Below, piece by piece: positions 5,796 to 8,617 of a stretch of DNA of 8,617 bases. Origin of the DNA: DATGFK01 sp040007395 (GTDB lineage Bacteria; Chloroflexota; Anaerolineae; Aggregatilineales; UBA2796); contig JBDTVG010000237.1 of NCBI GenBank assembly GCA_040007395.1, positions 1 to 8,617 of the forward strand, given 5' to 3'. The notes beneath the pieces are model-generated. The model saw only the letters and a program-made list of their open reading frames with translations, did not search any database and was not told the origin of the DNA. Position numbers and translations under genes: made by a program. Positions within the stretch are counted from its first letter, which is position 1. Every line of letters starts with the position of its first letter.

Positions 5796-7904
5796 ATGCG
5801 AAAACTGTTGTTGATCACAGTGGGGCTGATGTGCAGCCTGAGTGGGATATTGCTGCTGATAATGACACCGCGTAGTTGGGAGTGCGAACGTACAGCAGTA
5901 ACGACGGTCAGCTATGCACCGAATGGACAGGACATCCTGATCCTGCGGAATAATGGACAACAGGCTGAACTGTGGAGGAGTAAAGACGAGCAGCCATATG
6001 CCACCTACAGTTTTGTTGGTCATACGGCAAAGATCAGTAGCACTAGTTTCGCGCCGGATGGCAAGACTGTACTCACAAGTAGTGAGGACGGTACGGCCAA
6101 ACTATGGGATGTAACTAGTGGGCAATTGCTGCATACTTTCGAAGGTCATACTGACGGCGTATTATATGTAAGCTTCGCGCCGGATGGTAAGACAGTACTC
6201 GCCGTGAGTGACGGTACGGTCAAGCTGTTGGACACAATCAGCGGAAAACTACTATTCACTTTCCAAGGCCATACGGATACTGTATTGAGCATGGGCTTCG
6301 CACTGAATGGCAAGCTGGTATTCGCCGTCAGCGTTGACGGCACGGCTAAACTGTGGGATACGATCAGTGGGCAACTACTGCACACCTTCCAGAACCCAAG
6401 TGTATTTAGCATGAGTTTCGCACCAGACGGTCAGATGGTGCTCACTGGCAACACTGATGGCACGGCTAAACTGTGGGATACGGTCAGCGGGCAACTACTA
6501 CACACCTTTCAGGGTCATAGCGGTATTGTATATGGTGTGAGCTTCGCACCGGATGGCAAGACGGTGCTTACTGGTAGCGATGACCGCACAGCCAAGTTGT
6601 GGGACACTGCCAGCGGGCAACTGCTACACACCTTAACCGGCCATAGCAGTGGAGTATATAGTGTGAGCTTCGCACCGGATGGTAAAACGGTGCTTACCGG
6701 CAGCGATGACCGCACAGCCAAGCTGTGGGACACGGTCAGCGGGCAACTGCTGCACACCTTCCAAGGTCATGCCACTAGCGTAATGAGTGTGAGCTTTGCA
6801 CCGGGCGGCAAAATGGTGCTCACTATCAGCATTGACGGCACAGCCAAGTTGTGGGACATCGCGAGTGGGCAACTGCTACACACCTTCCAAAGCCTTAGCG
6901 TTGGTATATTAAATGTGAGCTTTGCTCCAGATGGCAAAACTATTCTTACCAGCTTTGATACCACTGTCAAGCTGTGGGACATCAATACTGGAACCTTACG
7001 AAATACGCTGCCAAGCTCACTTCATACTGGAAGTATCACAAGTGCTCACTTCGCCCCAGATGGCAAAACCGTACTTACGGGCAGTGTTGACAACACCGCC
7101 AAACTGTGGGACATGACCAGCGGGCAGTTGTTGCATACATTACAAGGTAGTAGTGGAGGCATAACGGGTACGAGCTTCGTATCGGATGGCAAGATGGTGC
7201 TCACCGTTAGCTTTGACGGCACGGCTAAGCTGTGGGACCGTACTAGTGGGCAACTGCTGCACACCTTCCGGAGTATTACCAATGGCATAACGAGCATGAG
7301 CTTCGCCCCAGATGGCAAAACCATGCTCACTGGCATTGAGGACGGCACGACCAAGTTGTGGGATAGTGCTAGTGGGCAACTGCTGTACACCTTCCAGAGC
7401 CATACCACTAACTCAGTAAGTGTGAGCTTCGCGCCGGATGGTAAAACCGTCCTCACGGGCAGCGACGATAGCACAACTAAAGTATGGGACACCGCCAGCG
7501 GGCAACTGCTGCACACCTTAACAGGCCATAGCGCTAGCGTAACAAGTGCCAACTTCGCGCCGGATGGCAAGACCGTCGTCACGAGCAGTTTGGACGGCAC
7601 GGCTAAGTTATGGGACACTGCCAGTGGGCAACTATTGCATACCTTCTATGTGTCTAGCAGTGCTGTATGGAGCGCTAGCTTCGCCCCAGATGGCAAAACC
7701 GTGCTATCAGGCAGCATTGATGGCACAGTCAAACTGTGGGACACCGCTAGCGGGCAACTGCTACGTCTGTTGTGTCCACGTTCACTGAGGAATGGTTGGT
7801 TACTAATCGGTATTGGTTTAGGAATAACACCCGGCATTGTCTCGTTTGCCCGTCCGAAGCGTGGATTTCTACGGCTTGGCAGTGCTCATCAAGCAAAAGT
7901 TTAA
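5796..7904 (+). CDS. Membrane-anchored WD40-repeat protein, TM at both ends
   Basis: The 702-residue protein opens with MRKLLL and a hydrophobic helix (about residues 4-23). Residues 33-79 form one degenerate WD40 unit ending in VGHTAK. Fourteen regular units of about 42 residues then run from residue 80 to about 663, each close to SFAPDGKTVLTGSxDGTAKLWD followed by xxSGQLLHTFQGH. A second hydrophobic helix (668-685, WLLIGIGLGITPGIVSFA) and a basic end (RPKRGF) close the chain. By the positive-inside rule both ends are cytoplasmic and the repeats lie outside. Fourteen regular units suggest two seven-bladed propellers. WD40 propellers usually bind proteins or peptides; no enzyme, protease or kinase domain is fused here. 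Outside the membrane helix (Cys13) the only cysteines are Cys30 and Cys660, flanking the propeller region. The ligand is unknown. The start is ATG 5796, with a weak AGGTAG upstream that lies inside a hairpin. Confidence 0.9.
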   Translation: MRKLLLITVGLMCSLSGILLLIMTPRSWECERTAVTTVSYAPNGQDILILRNNGQQAELWRSKDEQPYATYSFVGHTAKISSTSFAPDGKTVLTSSEDGTAKLWDVTSGQLLHTFEGHTDGVLYVSFAPDGKTVLAVSDGTVKLLDTISGKLLFTFQGHTDTVLSMGFALNGKLVFAVSVDGTAKLWDTISGQLLHTFQNPSVFSMSFAPDGQMVLTGNTDGTAKLWDTVSGQLLHTFQGHSGIVYGVSFAPDGKTVLTGSDDRTAKLWDTASGQLLHTLTGHSSGVYSVSFAPDGKTVLTGSDDRTAKLWDTVSGQLLHTFQGHATSVMSVSFAPGGKMVLTISIDGTAKLWDIASGQLLHTFQSLSVGILNVSFAPDGKTILTSFDTTVKLWDINTGTLRNTLPSSLHTGSITSAHFAPDGKTVLTGSVDNTAKLWDMTSGQLLHTLQGSSGGITGTSFVSDGKMVLTVSFDGTAKLWDRTSGQLLHTFRSITNGITSMSFAPDGKTMLTGIEDGTTKLWDSASGQLLYTFQSHTTNSVSVSFAPDGKTVLTGSDDSTTKVWDTASGQLLHTLTGHSASVTSANFAPDGKTVVTSSLDGTAKLWDTASGQLLHTFYVSSSAVWSASFAPDGKTVLSGSIDGTVKLWDTASGQLLRLLCPRSLRNGWLLIGIGLGITPGIVSFARPKRGFLRLGSAHQAKV
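6033..7784 (+). repeat. Fourteen tandem 126-bp WD40-coding repeats
   Basis: The regular part of the WD40 gene is a tandem DNA repeat of about 126 bp. Blocks coding for DGTAKLWD and SGQLLHTF remain nearly identical between copies (for instance GGGCAACTGCTGCACACC recurs with few changes), while the segment between GH and SFAPDG varies most. Units 6 and 7 (about 6530-6780) are especially close, both with GSDDRTAKLWD. Units 6 and 13, seven apart, share DTASGQLLHTLTGHS exactly. This pattern implies past unit duplication and possibly ongoing exchange between copies. Confidence 0.85.
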
Positions 7905-7996
7905 ACTTATGTTTGGCAAACCTTATATATTTCTTTAACATAGTAAATACATATTAAACTCTGTCTTATAGCGACTCGGCATTTCTGGAGGTAAAT

Positions 7997-8172
7997 ATGA
8001 TTCTTGTTACCGGTGCATCCGGTTATGTCGGCAGTAATCTCGTGCGGCGATTGGTGTAGCTTGGCAAACCTGTGCGGGCGTTGGTCGGCAATCCCGACAA
8101 AGCCCTGACTCGGCTGAAAGATGTCCAATCGAAGGTCGATATTGTCAAGGGCGATGTCACCAAGCCCGAAAC
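7997..8172 (+). pseudogene. NAD(P)-binding epimerase/NmrA-type gene, broken and truncated
   Basis: A good ribosome binding site (GGAGG at 7987-7991) precedes ATG 7997. The product begins MILVTGASGYVGSNLVRRLV, which contains the TGxxGxxG nucleotide-binding loop of Rossmann-fold, extended short-chain dehydrogenase or NmrA-like proteins. TAG at 8057-8059 (codon 21) interrupts it where Gln is expected. The same frame goes on as LGKPVRALVGNPDKALTRL and VDIVKGDVTKPE, the usual second half of the dinucleotide-binding unit (beta2 to beta3). After about 8172 the family sequence stops and a transposase remnant follows, so most of the roughly 300-residue enzyme is missing. Substrate cannot be inferred. 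Confidence 0.8.
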
Positions 8173-8598
8173 CTCACCGGTCATGAGTATGCCCGCCGTA
8201 ACTGGCAAGAACAATCCTTTCGTGATCTCAAAAGCGGTGGCTGGCACTGGCATGAAAGCCGAATGCGTCAGCCTGACCATGTCGCCCATCTCTTGGTTAG
8301 CCTTGTTGTCGCTTATGTCTGGACTGTCGCCCTCGCTTCACTCGCCATTCAGTCTCAAGTTGGTCATGCCTTGATCGCCCGTGCCGACGCATTACCTGAA
8401 CGGTATTTTAGCCTCTTTCGTGAAGGCTTGGATTTCTTGTGTCAGCAGCTTGAAGACTTTTTCACCTTTTTCGTATCGTCTTTTTTCCTGATTTTCGTTT
8501 TACTTAAAACATGTCCCCTCCTCAGCTACGAAGTGGAGAGGGGTTGGGAGTGGGTCAATACACAAAGTCACTGTAAAGAAATAAGCTATTGTTGTTGA
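8173..8598 (+). pseudogene. IS4-type transposase, C-terminal remnant
   Basis: The frame from 8173 reads LTGHEYARRNWQEQSFRDLKSGGWHWHESR and continues with MRQPDHVAHLLVSLVVAYVWTVALASLAI. It contains the Y-(2)-R-(3)-E-(6)-K signature of IS4-family DDE transposases, including the catalytic Glu region (YARRNWQEQSFRDLK). The N-terminal two thirds, with both catalytic Asp residues, is absent, and the remnant abuts the broken epimerase gene with no spacer. The open frame runs to TGA 8596-8598. Family-like sequence (RYFSLFREGLDFLCQQL) fades near 8450, and the last part passes through T-rich DNA and an intergenic palindrome, so the true remnant probably ends at about 8450-8500. An internal ATG at 8263 is unlikely to be a real start. 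Confidence 0.78.
8515..8555. repeat. Intergenic palindromic repeat (CCCCTC/GAGGGG type)
   Basis: CCCCTC (8515-8520) pairs with GAGGGG (8538-8543) around a 17-nt interior. A G-rich tail follows (TTGGGAGTGGGT, 8544-8555). From memory, short palindromes with this CCCCTC, GAGAGGGG, then TTGGG layout are abundant between genes of Chloroflexota and some other phyla. I cannot show a second clear copy in this window, only a weak reverse-oriented resemblance at 1-55. Confidence 0.4.
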
Positions 8599-8617
8599 GG
8601 GCATATTTTATAGTTGC

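Noticed and set aside
7046..7618. Long minus-strand open frame of 190 codons opposite the WD40 gene
   Set aside because: It is the complement of the repeated coding units; its own repetition mirrors the 126-bp period, and it has no independent start signal or recognisable protein.
7897..7921. 12-bp perfect palindrome AAGTTTAAACTT over the WD40 stop codon, followed by GTTTG/CAAAC
   Set aside because: Both are AT-rich and short, with no U tract that would make a terminator; a single chance occurrence is likely, and no function can be argued.
8072..8374. Open frame of 100 codons covering the epimerase remnant
   Set aside because: Its ATG lies inside the decayed enzyme gene after the TAG; from about 8173 the frame no longer encodes family sequence because the transposase remnant occupies another frame.
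1..8617. CRISPR array, tRNA, rRNA or phage-defence gene cluster
   Set aside because: I saw no regularly spaced identical repeats with unique spacers, no tRNA-like cloverleaf, no rRNA core sequence and no recognisable nuclease, helicase or defence-linked NTPase domain.

Overview
This window most likely comes from a bacterial chromosome of the phylum Chloroflexota. The GyrA N-terminus, the long WD40 protein with a strongly repeated blade sequence, and the mixture of IS5-, IS701- and IS4-type transposase remnants all fit that group. This assignment is inference from protein style; no rRNA or other decisive marker is present. Every gene and gene remnant I can support reads on the + strand.

Layout. 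Positions 1-243 hold no gene. From about 250 to 825 lies the wrecked N-terminal part of an IS701-type transposase. It is broken by a nonsense codon, by an 86-bp insert that folds into two REP-like hairpins, and by a small deletion. It is cut off at 826-829 by an 893-bp IS5-family element (830-1722) with recognisable terminal inverted repeats and a CTAG target duplication. The IS5 transposase is itself dead: it has two frame breaks and Asn in place of the first catalytic Asp. Next comes a gene for a single-pass membrane protein of unknown function (about 1826-2395), then a 10-bp-phased array of TATCCC-like units, then a promoter and leader in front of gyrA (2674-5382). GyrA is complete and carries an unusually long acidic C-terminal tail.

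After gyrA come a 9-bp-stem hairpin, a 99-residue single-TM protein (5456-5755), and a 702-residue protein (5796-7904). The latter has one TM segment at each end and 14 regular plus one degenerate WD40 units between them. A hairpin occupies the 40-nt gap between these last two genes. The window ends with a broken NAD(P)-binding epimerase/NmrA-type gene (7997-8172). It runs directly into the C-terminal remnant of an IS4-type transposase (8173 onward) and an intergenic palindromic repeat.

How it fits together. gyrA is the one housekeeping gene, supplying the A subunit of DNA gyrase. It sits between two zones of insertion-sequence debris. The small TM protein and the WD40 protein are co-directional, closely spaced and both predicted to place most of their chain outside the membrane, so they may work together; that partnership is inference. 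I see no defence island, CRISPR array, tRNA or rRNA, and no clear new multi-gene system. The most distinctive items are the doubly anchored WD40 protein, the phased array upstream of gyrA, the GyrA acidic tail and the nested transposon debris.
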